Shown one piece after another: positions 34,925 to 45,430 of a stretch of DNA of 64,000 bases. Position 1 is the first letter of the stretch. Every line of letters starts with the position of its first letter. The DNA lies in assembly GCA_021234155.1 (NCBI GenBank), contig JAJEKV010000045.1, forward strand, positions 8,479,105 to 8,543,104, given 5' to 3'. The notes under the pieces are model-generated. The model saw only the letters and a program-made list of their open reading frames with translations, searched no databases and was not told the origin of the DNA. Source of the stretch: Isoetes taiwanensis (lineage: Eukaryota; Streptophyta; Lycopodiopsida; Isoetales; Isoetaceae). The position numbers were made by a program, and so were the translations under genes.

Positions 34925-35085
34925 GAAAGATAGAAAACGACCAGGAGCATCTGAAGATCTGAAGGTCACGTGTTCGATCCACGCTCATCGCAATATTTAA
35001 TTTTTCCTGTCTTTGCATTTATGTTGCTCTGGTTTCTAGTTGGGGAATAAAGCTTGACGTCCTTCAAAAAAAAAAAAAAAATCAT
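34925..35085 (+). mobile_element. SINE with a tRNA-Phe-derived head and poly(A) tail
   Basis: 34955-34993 reads CATCTGAAGATCTGAAGGTC then GTGTTCGATCCACGCTCATCGCA. This is the anticodon arm (GAA), T arm with B box, and acceptor end of a plant tRNA-Phe. The 5' half with the A box is poorly conserved. A tail of about 75 bp ends AATAAAGCTTGACGTCCTTC and a run of A. That tail resembles the 3' end of the poly(A) LINE at 59855-59905. Confidence 0.65.
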
Positions 35086-35462
35086 TATCTAGTCCATACT
35101 TGAAGTAGTCACCCCTCTCCAATATAAGAATTACTCAAAAACATTCCTTCATGGTAAATCCTAGAATACATATTAAAACATTCTCTAAGCCCATCTAAAA
35201 TGCTGAGACTTTTCACAAGGGACATTCCAATAATTAATTTATATCTGCAAGTTAGCTAAAAGTTCTAATTTAATCTTAAGACTCCCATACAAGAGCTTTC
35301 GGTGCAGTGGCCTTAAGGTGGCATCAGGACAATATTGTTTATTATTCATTTCACAAAACCCTACTAATCCAAACCATGTCACAGTTTAGGATAGTTTTAA
35401 CATGTCATTACTAGATTAAAAAAGCCACTATCATATGCACGAGGTCATCTCATAAACCATGA

Positions 35463-35668
35463 TTAATGAAGAATAGAATAGAATAGAATAGAATAGATTT
35501 TTTAACGTCCACGGAGACCAATAGGTCATGGGACCCATACAATGGGCTAGTACAATCATTACTACTAGGATTAAAAAACCCCTGCCTCGAAAGGTTTTCA
35601 AGGGAAAAACCTTTGCAGTAATGATGATACTAGACAAGCGGAGATAATGACTACTGAGGGCTCAACCA
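35463..35668 (-). mobile_element. 5'-truncated LINE 3' end with (ATTCT)n tail
   Basis: On the minus strand this is almost identical to 55015-55207, from CCCTCAGTAGTCATTATCTCC to CTCCGTGGACGTTAAAAAATC, ending in five ATTCT units. It is a dead-on-arrival copy of about 200 bp. A loose target duplication may exist (AACCATGAT-TAATGA against AACCATTGATAAC). Confidence 0.85.
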
Positions 35669-35889
35669 TTGATAACCACATCACAAACCACTAATAGTCT
35701 TCATAAACCACGATTAGTGAACAAACCACTATGCTATTGACAACCACCACTGATAACCATGTCACAAACCAATATTAGTATTGACAAACCACTATGCCAT
35801 GTGGTTTTTTTCTATCAAATAAATTCATGCATAAAACACCACATATATTATGGTTTTTAGATGATTCAGTACTGCTTAAACATAGTAGT
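35669..35889. other. Local AACCAC-type repeats
   Basis: Irregular repeats of ACAAACCACTAT, ATAACCATGTCAC and ACAAACCAC. No coding sequence. Confidence 0.5.
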
Positions 35890-36766
35890 TCATTTTTGGG
35901 GGCCTTGTGTATCCTCCACCTTGACTTCCCAAAAGAACCTTTTTATATTCTTCCTCTTACTGGTTTCAGATGTGTTCATCCACTCGGATGTTCCACAAGT
36001 AAACATCTCTTCGGCAACTTCTACCACTTCATGAGCATTACCCAATTTTATGCTGCTGTATTTTAATTGCAGTTGTCTTAACCATCTCTTCAACTCAGCA
36101 GCTTTGCCATCGTGTTCACCTTTCCCGTGGTTAGAACCAAAAAATTCCACATCATATAGACATCGTCGCTTTGTGTACCTAGCCACAAAGTAAAATGGTC
36201 TAGAAGCCTTGAATTGAGATGTCGCACCATCCGAAAACACATAGTGTCTCTTTGAACCCTTCCTTTTCGCTCCGGATATTTGTGGTGCTTCATGAAGCGA
36301 TGTTGCACCTAACAAAGTACCGTGGTTCCCTATCATCCGATACATAGTAATGTGTTTCCTTGATAATCTCATCCGCCCAATCGAGTCATCGATATGTTAT
36401 TTGAACCAAAATGGTAATCTGGTTATTGTCCCAGCGCATCGACTGCACCTCCTCTTGTTCCTTGAATGTATAGTTCTCTGCAAAATCCACTACCGAGAGA
36501 CATGCATCTGCTGGGAGATTCTCCAGAAGCTCCTTAAACTGTTTTGCCTGCCATTGGTACCTGAAATTATGCAGTGGAAAGATTTTTAGACGCTCTTTCA
36601 GTTTATCCAGAAGCTCCTTGGGTTCTGTCTCATTGTACTGATGAGTCAGTCTCCTACCAGAACTCGAGACGTTGTCTTTTTCATAGTCAATGTCCGCTCT
36701 TAACATCTTCTTGACATCACAAAGTACCTTACAACATGTATGTACTACTACTCTTGAACATAACAC
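35890..36766 (-). pseudogene. N-terminal/catalytic-like half of a transposon-type protein (DFAENY...SDG...HGKGEHDG)
   Basis: The upper frame (36386-36766) encodes LDKLKERLKIFPLHNFRYQW and LSVVDFAENYTFKEQEEVQS with RWDNNQITILVQ. After a stop, other frames give a SDD motif and then 35890-36372 reads RHYVFSDGATSQFKASRPF and FFGSNHGKGEHDGKAAELKR. Three spaced acidic sites (D of DFAENY, D of SDGA, D of GEHDG) would suit a DDE/D transposase fold, but that is inference. From memory the family is common in animals and plants in transposon contexts. The partner C-terminal half (SCFC...C) is at 20096-20821. The upstream end is cut by the LINE 3' end starting at 36885. Confidence 0.65.
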
Positions 36767-36884
36767 AATTTCTTTTAGTCAATCTTGTAGTCTAGGTACT
36801 TTAAAATACAATTATGTACTTGCACATAAGTACACAGAAAAGTACCTTTTTGGTAATTTTTTATGTAGGCCCTAACATGCTTTC

Positions 36885-37110
36885 ACCCTCTTCCTTCCTC
36901 AGGGACGAAGTGAGAGACTATATTTGGATTCAGTATGTTCAAATTAATTCTTATCATTAGTCTCCTATGCTGGAGTGAGTACATAATGCTTCTGGCTCGT
37001 GCTTCGGGGGCGTTGTCTTGTGCTTGCACAACTAGATGAGATTTCTACATCTTGTAATATTTATCTGTGATTAATAAACTTGTTTTTCGTCTTTCACCAA
37101 AAAAAAAAAA
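36885..37110 (+). mobile_element. 5'-truncated poly(A) LINE 3' end
   Basis: Closely matches 59679-59910 (GTGAGAGACTATAT-TGGAT; GCTTCGGGGGCGTTGTCTTG; GATTAATAAACTT) and ends in a run of 13 A. The match continues about 35 bp past the poly(A) in both places, up to GGGGCAGCTGA at 37147 and 59941. Confidence 0.85.
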
Positions 37111-37147
37111 ATATGTTGAAGATATATATAGAAAAGGGGCAGCTGAG

Positions 37148-37514
37148 GGGGTTTCTAGGTCGCATGCAAGGCTGTTGGCCAGGTATATGCGAGCTAGAAA
37201 AGAAATGGATTGGGGATCTGACAAAGGGGCAACAAATACAACAAATGGAGTAAGGACTAAGCAATAGAGATTGAAGATACAAAGGATCTAATATGGGATG
37301 GAGGACTAGCAGATGAAATGTGCGATTATTTGGGATATAGAGGCAAGTTCTGGACATTTAACAAAGTCAAAGTTAACTTCTTTTAGTGATTGCTAATGAT
37401 GATAATGGCATAGGTGTCTATGATGATTTATTTGATCCTAAGCTCATCACCCCCCCAGTCATTTATAGGTGATTGGGTTTTGAAATCAAGGGAGTTTTGT
37501 ATATTCAAAAAATA
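37148..37514. repeat. P2 repeat unit, left part (copia empty site)
   Basis: Matches 7777-8127 and continues through AGTTTTGTATATTCAAAAAATA, which in P1 lies across the copia insertion. It ends at 37514, where the Helitron begins. This is direct evidence for both insertions. Confidence 0.9.
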
Positions 37515-37525
37515 CTAGTAACGGT

Positions 37526-37542
37526 GCCCGGCGTTGCCGGGC
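37526..37542 (-). terminator. Helitron 3' terminal hairpin
   Basis: GCCCGGC-GTT-GCCGGGC is a perfect 7-bp stem with a 3-nt loop, seven bases from the CTAG end. In Helitrons this hairpin is thought to signal the end of rolling-circle transfer. Confidence 0.9.
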
Positions 37543-37744
37543 ATAAATACAATATTATGTAGTTAGCCATGCAATTGTAGACAACTATTCAGCATCTTAA
37601 TAAGTTTTGAAGTAAAATGGAGAAGGGGATGATGTTAGATTATGGAATTTTTTATATTCTCAATTTGGTAGACATTGACATTATAATTGCTCCTAAATAT
37701 AAGATTTATAGAAAGGAAGGCATGACACTTGGTAATATAATACA

Positions 37745-37817
37745 TATTCTATTCTATTCTATTCTATTCTATTCTATTCTATTCTATTCTATTCTATTCT
37801 ATTCTATTCTATTCTAT
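37745..37817. repeat. (ATTCT)n microsatellite
   Basis: About 14 perfect ATTCT units inside the Helitron near its 3' end. The same unit forms the tails of LINE copies at 35463, 41522 and 55207, so it may be an orphan LINE tail. Confidence 0.95.
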
Positions 37818-39195
37818 GTTGGCTTGCACCTCTTAGGGTCGAGACATACTTAGTCCATGCTATACCATGAAAACAAAAAAGGATATTGAAGTCCCATTGT
37901 AATATAGGATTTATCTTCAAGCTCTAAGGAAAGTAGAAGGTTGAGGACATAATACAAACGTGATAACTATACACAGACGTGTAAATAATAATTTCAATGC
38001 TTCATTTGTGCTCATGCTTAGTATTCCACTTGGAGTAGTTTTTTTGTATACTCTCATACTTCGCAAAAGGAATATAGTACGTATCCATTCTTTTCCAATT
38101 TTTTACTTCTTGATGCTTGTATAGGTGATTATGAAGCTTGAAATTCCTCCAAGGGGTCTTATATTATTATTACTTGATGCTATTTTGTATAACCATTGGC
38201 TTACATTGGCCAAATAAAAATTAAAGGTTTTTTCTTTTAGCCATGCTATCAATTGGTATTGTCAATTAGGAGTTGTTTGTAGGAGTCGTTAGAAGGGAGG
38301 ACCACGCATCAAATTCTTGATTGGTCAAACATAGATTGTTTGTGTAGTTTTTGAAGTCTCTATCGAATTCACTCTGCATAATTTGCATTGGAACATATTA
38401 TGGTTGTTCAGGTCTATACACTATTTCAAACTATGCATGCTATTCTATATGTTCGAATATTAGCTTAGCGATATCATATTATTTTTGATAAGGATGGAAT
38501 GGTCTTTTGCATGGCCATTGGAGGTTATATGAATGGACAAAAAGCCAACTACATAGGAGGAATATGCAGAAAATAATGCCTCTTTGTTGCTGAAAATAAT
38601 GTGTCTCCGTTGCACCTCTCTTATAAGTTAGTGTATAAACATGGCTCAATTTCAATTAACCATATGAGGCTCCATGCACACTACAGCTAAAAAGAAGCTT
38701 TGCTTTTGATCACAAGCCTTCCTCGGAATGTCCTTCAAATCTGCCATGAGATCATTCTGTTCCACGTTCTAGTTCAAAGAACTCCTTTCTTTCCCAGTGG
38801 GCCTAGTGCTTGCTCATTCACAGGGGTTTATCGTTAAACGAACTGCAAGAAATATTAGATTTCTTAGTAAGGGCTAGATAGCTATTCGCAATACAACACC
38901 CATTATATTTTCACGTTAGCCCTCTAGTCCCTGTTTTTTGTCACCACTTCAATTGATTTGGTTAGCTGACTCCAAGTAGATAGATCAAAGATTCCTTACA
39001 CTGTTTGCATGCAATCAACGTGTGTTCTGCTGGGGTGACTTATCTTATATAGGCCCTGTAAAGATATCACTATGCTTCTTGCTGGCTGACAAATCAAAAA
39101 ATGAGAAAATTGTAATTTCTATCTGGCTTCCCCACATTGCTGTATCTACAATTGTATTTGACCTGCACAAATTACATTCTGTGATCTAACTTACA
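37818..39195. other. Helitron interior, nothing recognised
   Basis: AT-rich sequence with no coding match and no Rep/helicase signature. Confidence 0.4.
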
Positions 39196-39830
39196 TAAAA
39201 TACTTGCCCAATATAAACGTGCATGGCTTCTGGAGCATTGAGAACCTTTGGAAGTGACCACTTTAGAGCTCTGTACACTCTCATAAGCTGCACAAACAGA
39301 ATGCAGACATAAAAAATATAAAAATCCACAAATTTGTTAACAGATACATACCTGTTGGCTATCAACTTGGGTAGCTTTATTAAGAACTCCTCGAATTTTA
39401 TCTTCATGACCACGTAGACATTTGAATTGTCAATGATGTCAAGTTTATGTGGATCAAAAGGCAGTAGAATGAGATCACATTTTATTGCAAACCATCCTGT
39501 AATGCCTGTAAAGTTGTAGCTTCTTTATGTCCATTGTTTTTCACCAGACAATACACCAAGTGTATCAACCAAAGTAACATGCTCTAACAACTGTCCAGAG
39601 AAATTCCCTTATTTCGCTTAAACCAAGAAATTCCCTTATTTAACTTAAGCCGACCATTTGCACATTTTAAACTGGTTCCTTGTAGGATGTGGCATCTGAC
39701 AACACCCAAATTTGGAGAGAAAGGATGTTCCAAATCTTACAATGATACCATGGGTAATTTCCTGAATTGCATTCCTACGATGGAATGCATTAATGCAAAA
39801 GATCGCTTGCAAACGAATCTGCAAAGACAG
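39196..39830 (-). pseudogene. EHD (EH-domain ATPase) gene fragment captured in the Helitron, introns retained
   Basis: EHD proteins are dynamin-like ATPases acting in endocytic recycling. Three exon-like pieces run in family order on the minus strand. At about 39675-39830 is FGTSFLSKFGCCQMPHP. At 39352-39583 is LEHVTLVDTLGVLSGEKQ with the G3 motif DTPG changed to DTLG, then a stop where Q is expected, then RSYNFTGITGWFAIKCDLIL and LPFDPHKLD, and after a shift GHEDKIRGVLNKATQVD, which spans the NKxD box (NKAT). At 39196-39287 is LMRVYRALKWSLPKVLNAPE with AMHVYIG. Splice borders TTTGTGCAG and CAG|GTATGT are still in place, so the DNA and not a cDNA was captured. The P-loop exon, helical parts and EH domains are absent. 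Confidence 0.85.
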
Positions 39831-40244
39831 CAATATCCCATCATTCTAGCCAGTTGCAAGTGAGATAAAATGGTGTGATAAATATAAGCAAGGATGATTG
39901 TCTCAGATATTCTTCCAGCTGAATATACCTTACAATCTTTGTTGCCACATCTCTCTGTGCAAAAATGATTGACTTCATTTAGGTAATAGGTTAGAAGACC
40001 TAGCTGCCAATTTCTAAATCTGGAATTCAATTTCGTCCTCCAGATGGACAATTTTCCCCAGATGTTATTTTTATTTATACAAATCATGGAGATAGTCATA
40101 TGGTTCCATTCTTGAAATACTGGTAAGAGACAGAAACCATTTTCCATTGCTGCCACATCTCAAGACATAATTTAATATGAAATGCGAGAATTTCTTAACC
40201 ATGTGCTCTATATAGTGAATCAGCAATATGTGTCTGAATGATTA
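39831..40244. other. Helitron interior between the EHD fragment and the duplicated modules
   Basis: Possibly EHD intron sequence. A minus-strand ORF here has no family match. Confidence 0.35.
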
Positions 40245-41521
40245 GAAATTGAGATGGATAATTTATGTCATCCATTTGGGAGTCGGCCTATTTCATACCA
40301 GAGATAATAGATGTGGTGTTTGGCCAACTTGAATTCCATTGCAGGCCAAGCTCCTTACAATTTTTAATATTGAATGCACTATAGCTTGTTGGCCTCTGAT
40401 CTATAGTTAGAAATGTAAGTGTGCTCGACAGAGAAGGGGTCTGCATCCAGACAATGGCCACAGTAACTTAGAGGCTTTGTAATGTCATTTGGTAAGAGAA
40501 TTTGCGACATGAGTATCCAAGACATTGTCGTTCACTTTATCTTGCAGATCCTTTGGCAATGAAGTGCATGCATGGCATGGAAATGTGTCTCGCAAAAAAT
40601 ACCGAGTTAATACAATCACATTGTACAATGTCATTTGACAAAATATGATAAAGAGACTGCAATTACTCACGCCTCCAATACACAGCAATGAATTGCACTA
40701 TGGATGAATTTTTGCCCAGAAGCACATCTTGTGGTGACAGATAAAAAAGGAATGGAAACTATTAGTACCATTAAGGAATTACTCTGGGATGTTTGAATTT
40801 AGTGACAAAAGCCACGTATATGTTTTCCCATGAGCATAATGCAATAGAATATTTTTAGTAATACCAATCCAAGATGGAATGATTACAATCTCCTTGTGAT
40901 CTGGTGTTATATTATATTTACTAAAAAATCTGAACACCAATCACCTCCTTGTGAAGAGGATCATGTCCTAATATCCGTAAGCAAGTGCGAAAAAAAAAGG
41001 AGGTAGATCTAAATGGTGCCCTATAAAGCTATGTAATTCACTTTGTTTTCCTAGCAAATCTGATACTGGGTGCAAGTAGGAGCATATAAAGGATTCCAAT
41101 GTTTTGAGATGCATAATTTATCTCATGCATTTGCGAGTCTGTTATTTCTCCCAACAAAGGCAAAGATTGTTTGATATTATGGCAGCTTCCTGCATGCTCC
41201 AAAAAACTTCAAAGCGATGCATGCCTCGTCTGTGTTTGAATCTTTTGCTCCTCAAAAGCTTTGCATCTTGTTCTGATGGTAATGTAAGAGATTTGGATTG
41301 TTTGAATTTAGTAACCAAAGCGACATATGTGTTTTGCCATGAGCATGATTTACTTAAAGAATCCGAACACCAATCACCTACCTGTGCAGAGGATCATGAG
41401 CTAACATCTTTGTGGTGGGAAAATAGAGGGACATCTAAATGGTTTCCTATAAAGCTACGTAATTCAATTTGTTTTCTTAGGAAATCTAAGACTGGGTGAT
41501 GCCGAAATGACTATAATTAAA
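40245..41521. repeat. Module D, oldest copy of the Helitron's duplicated block
   Basis: 40245-40860 is a diverged copy of sequence in modules A, B and C (CATTGTCG-TCACTTTATCTTGC; AGAAGCACATCTTGTGGTG). 40861-41521 closely matches 45436-45868 plus 46675-46898. It holds an ORF at 41104-41499 with no known family. The site GATTTGGAT at 41290-41298 is the empty target of the TIR element in the other copy. Confidence 0.8.
41104..41499 (+). CDS. Unrecognised 131-codon ORF in a duplicated module
   Basis: Reads MAASCMLQKTSKRCMPRLC in its middle part and ends WFPIKLRNSICFLRKSKTG. The second copy is split by the 806-bp TIR element but keeps the C-terminal 68 codons (46678-46884) with few changes. It could be a chance ORF; no domain is seen. 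Confidence 0.25.
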   Translation: MRCIIYLMHLRVCYFSQQRQRLFDIMAASCMLQKTSKRCMPRLCLNLLLLKSFASCSDGNVRDLDCLNLVTKATYVFCHEHDLLKESEHQSPTCAEDHELTSLWWENRGTSKWFPIKLRNSICFLRKSKTG

Positions 41522-44003
41522 GAATAGAATAGAATAGAATAGAATAGGTTTTTAGCGTCCACGGAGACCAATTGGCCTATGGGACCCAAACAAGAAAGAG
41601 AGCAGCAAGCATATTACGATGTGATTAAAAACCCCGCCAAGGGTTTTCGAGGGAAAACCTTAGCAAGCATTATAAGCCCGCCGCACACCGCATAAATTGC
41701 ATAAGACAGCTCAATTCCGGCCCCCCGTGGGACATAAACGAAGTCCGCATCCATAACCTCCCGGAGGTATGACCCCAACAAACCCACCGACGCCAGAGCC
41801 AATAACCGATGCAACGGCCGGCCGTGCACTAGTAATCGAACATATCGCCTTCGGATGTGGGCAAATGTCAAGCGTGTCCGAGGGCATGACATTCATCCTC
41901 AATCGCCCCGGTGGCAACATCGCAAAGCCTTTGCTCTCGTGGCTTCACGAGCCCAACGCCTGTTTCAACCGGAGGCGATGTGCCCCCGCGCGGATGGAAG
42001 CTATAAGCCCGCTTTCTTCATGGGTAGCCAAGTGTACAAGTACCGGTGTGGGCCTCTTGTGAGCCTAGGGATTGACCCGCTGGCGATAGTGTGCCGCCTT
42101 AACATGCGCCGAGCCTCATGGCTTTCGAAGGAAAGTAGCATCAAGGTATAGTTTTAGTGCCTCGCGATCTTTCTTTGTCCCGACTGACGCATCTGCTTGC
42201 CCGCACACCCCAAATGGAGAACCACCGAGCTGCTTGTCTTTCCAGCCAGGATTTCAGCGTTAGGGACCCATTGCCGCGGGCCAAAGCAAGGCGGGCAAAA
42301 AGTGTATCAGCCATAGCGACCACCTTTTGGAAGTAAACGATATGGCGTTCCAATGCGGCCCGTTGAAGGGGTAAGAAGCCCATCTCCCGGTAGGATCTGT
42401 ACGGAACGTGGACTTCACCCCTGTGGCCCGTGCCAAGAAGGCCTTCTCGCACTTGAGGTCATTCCAGTGTTTGAGGGATATCACCGGGACCCCCACACTT
42501 CGCCCCATACAAAGGGCCGGCTCAACCAAGGCCCAAACAAATGTGATTGGTGACCCGTGCATACAACTCTTTTGTGGCTATTGTTCTCGCATGGCATATA
42601 GTGCTTTCCAACCCGCAAAGACCCGCAACCCGATAGCCGCGATCCCAATGGGTGGTAGTTGAGAACTCAATCCCCAAGTACTTGTAGGTCGGAGCCACCT
42701 CTACCTCTTGCCCCCGATAAGTGAATGTGGAAGCCTTGGTCGACGGATGATGCAACTAGCAAAGACACCTAGTTTTGGCCAAGTTAACTCGCATGCCGCT
42801 GAATTGGCAAAAGTGTCAAGGGCATCCAGTGACGCTGCATGTCCTCCGGAGTATAGGCCATGAGGTTGACATCACCGCCAAGATATATGAGTTGCCGGAT
42901 TGTGTGATGCATGATATGTGCGCCAACCTCCATGCTCGTCGAGAGCCAATCTTCCAACCGACAATGTACAAGCCAAAGAGTGTGGGGAGAGGGGCAACCC
43001 CGACGCGACTCCGACTACCGGGTCACCTATTTGTCTTTTGATGTGATACGGCCCGAGCATGCCTCGCATGTTCTATATAATCGCGATTCCGTCCCAAGTC
43101 CGGGGGTCCCTACCGCAAACCGGTCCCATAGCTTATTGCGGGTAATCGCGGTCGAATGCCTTTGCAAAATCCACGAAACAACAAAGACAGTTCTGCCGGC
43201 GATTCCTCGCTATCTTCAATCAATGTGCGCAGAGTGAAGATATGATCAATGGTGGAATGTCCGGGCCTAAAACCCGCCTCGGTAAGAGCTCGCACCTCCG
43301 CTTCCTCTATATTGTCACTAAAGGATGCCACCAACAGCTTTGCAAAAAGAGAGCTCATGTCATAATAGTACGGTAGTTGGCTGGTCGGACATTGAGGGTC
43401 CCCTCGCTTTGTATATGGGCACTACTTACTAGTGGTCCATTGCGTAGGGAAGCCTTCTCGCAATGCTTTATTGAACAATGCCGCGAGAACAGTAACTGGG
43501 AGGCCCAGCCCATTTCGTGAGCTCACCGCATGCCATCTAAATCTGCCGCCTTCCCATTAGCTAGGCGTAGAGGGCCCATGATGACATCCCCCTCTCGTGA
43601 TAACCGTGAGCCATGCCTATCCGTGGAGGGATCGTGCCCGCCCCCGAAAGGGTCATACAAATTAAGCAAAGTACTGCACCCATTGCTCCAGGTGATATTC
43701 CCTCGTGGGTGTGCAGCTTGCTCAAGACCCTTCTCCGTAATGTCTGAATTGCCGGTCCGTGAGACCAAACATCCGCTGTGTTTTGCTCATGCGAGGTATC
43801 CGCCTTCTTGTTCTTGAGAAAGGAACGGGTATTGACCGATCATCTACTGTGGGCTGGTGAGATGGGATCGCTGACTTGCTCTGAGTAAAGCGCTTGAGCT
43901 CCCGACACTCATCATCAAACCATCCGCTATGGGGGAAGGTGGTGGTGCCTGAGGCTTGCCGTGAGCGGCCTCTCCCAAAGCATCTTTCTGCAGCCGTCAG
44001 AAG
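41522..44003 (-). mobile_element. 5'-truncated LINE nested in the Helitron, (ATTCT)n tail
   Basis: The minus strand starts in the linker before RT (WFDDECRELKRFTQSK at about 43890-43930). It passes through LREGFPTQWTTS (about 43440-43470) and RT pieces. These are GFRPGHSTIDHIFTLRTLIE at 43200-43290, a degenerate FVDFAKAFD, and GLPLSPHSLA-. The region FTYRGQEVEVAPTYKYLGIE lies at about 42665-42725. A 3' UTR follows, related to the one at 55040-55200, then ATTCT units. Many frameshifts. The empty site ATTAAAG|AAGAAGGCATTAG is kept in the sister modules near 44937, 46905 and 47835. The insert is visibly richer in G, C and CpG than the DNA around it. Confidence 0.88.
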
Positions 44004-45430
44004 CAGAAGAAGGCATTAGAAGACGGGCTTGGGAATGAGGATGGACTGGGCTATGTATCAGACCAGAAGCCTCATCTACATATGTCATGATAGCCATAAG
44101 CACGATCTGTTCCTGATCCAAATCGTGTATAAATTTAATCGCTAAATTGCCGCTGAACCTCTAGCCTGATGGCAAAATGCAAGACACGTGTAAAGGATTG
44201 CAAATTGAGATGCATAATTTATGGCATGCATTTGCCAGTGTGTTATTTACCTAGCTGCAAGTACGGGCATGGCGCGGTGTCATTTCAGAGGCACCGCCAT
44301 TTCATTTCGCAAAACGTACCTCCTAGCAGTGCAACATTGTTTGATCTCTGATTTATCCTATATGTTTCGTAGTTAGGAAATGTAAGTATGCTGATCAGAG
44401 TATGGGTCTGTATCTAGAGAACGCCCATGGGAACTCAACATGATTTGTAATGTCATCTAATAGAAGACCTTATTATCTCCATGCAGACAATGCCCATGGT
44501 AACTCACGACATGAGTGCCTATAGACATTGTCGCTCACTTTATCTTGCGGATCCTTTGGGAATAAAGTGCATGGCATGGAAATGTGTCTCCCCAAAAGCA
44601 CTGAGTGAATAAAATCACACTGTACATGTGTAGAATGTCATTTGACAACATATCATAAAGAGGCTGCAATTACTCACTCCTCCAATACACACCAGTGAAT
44701 TGCACTGGTGATGAATTTCCGCCCAGAAGCACATCTTGTGGTGGCAGATTAAAAAAAAAAAGGGAACTACCAGTACCATTAAGGATTTAATCTAAGAGAC
44801 TTGAGATGCTTGAATTTAGTGACTGGGTGGAAGTAGCGCCATGTAAAGGATTCGAGTGTTACAATCCGATGATACGGAGTTTGGCTGGGTAGTGTAATGT
44901 TTATTACAAATGACATTATGCCGAAATGAGTATAATTAAAGAAGAAGGCATTAGAAGACGGGCTTGGAAATGAGGATGGATTGGGCTATTTATCAGACCA
45001 GAAGCCTCATGTACACATGTCATGATAGCCATAAGCACGATCTATTGTTGATCCAAATGTAAAACCTCAAACAGAGCAAACTCAAAGAATTATGTATGCA
45101 TGAAAATAATGAATAATGCAAGATGCAAAATTCTTAGACATGGGATTCTTCTTGCAATTTGATCCAATGTAGAACATCCAATATAATAGAAACAGAAGTA
45201 TTGTGATTACTTAGTACATAAGCTGCTGAGAACCTACCTCAAGTTAGCAGCTTTTCCTCTTTCTTATCCAAAGTATCACGCTCATGGATGACATTGAAGT
45301 CCAAGTCGTTTCCACTACAAATCATTGCATTGAACATTATAATCAAGAGCCAGCTAGGCTAAATACAAAAACTCCTTACCTCTGTTTCTTTCATTCCACT
45401 CTTCAATCTAAACCCCTCATTTAAAAATCC
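44004..45430. repeat. Module A (duplicated block)
   Basis: Starts AAGAAGGCATTAGAAGACGGG and matches 46903-48320 and 48699-50030 closely. It contains exon-like pieces on the minus strand with donor and acceptor sites, for example GNDLDFNVIHERDTLDKKQE at about 45240-45320. The source gene is not recognised. Confidence 0.85.
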
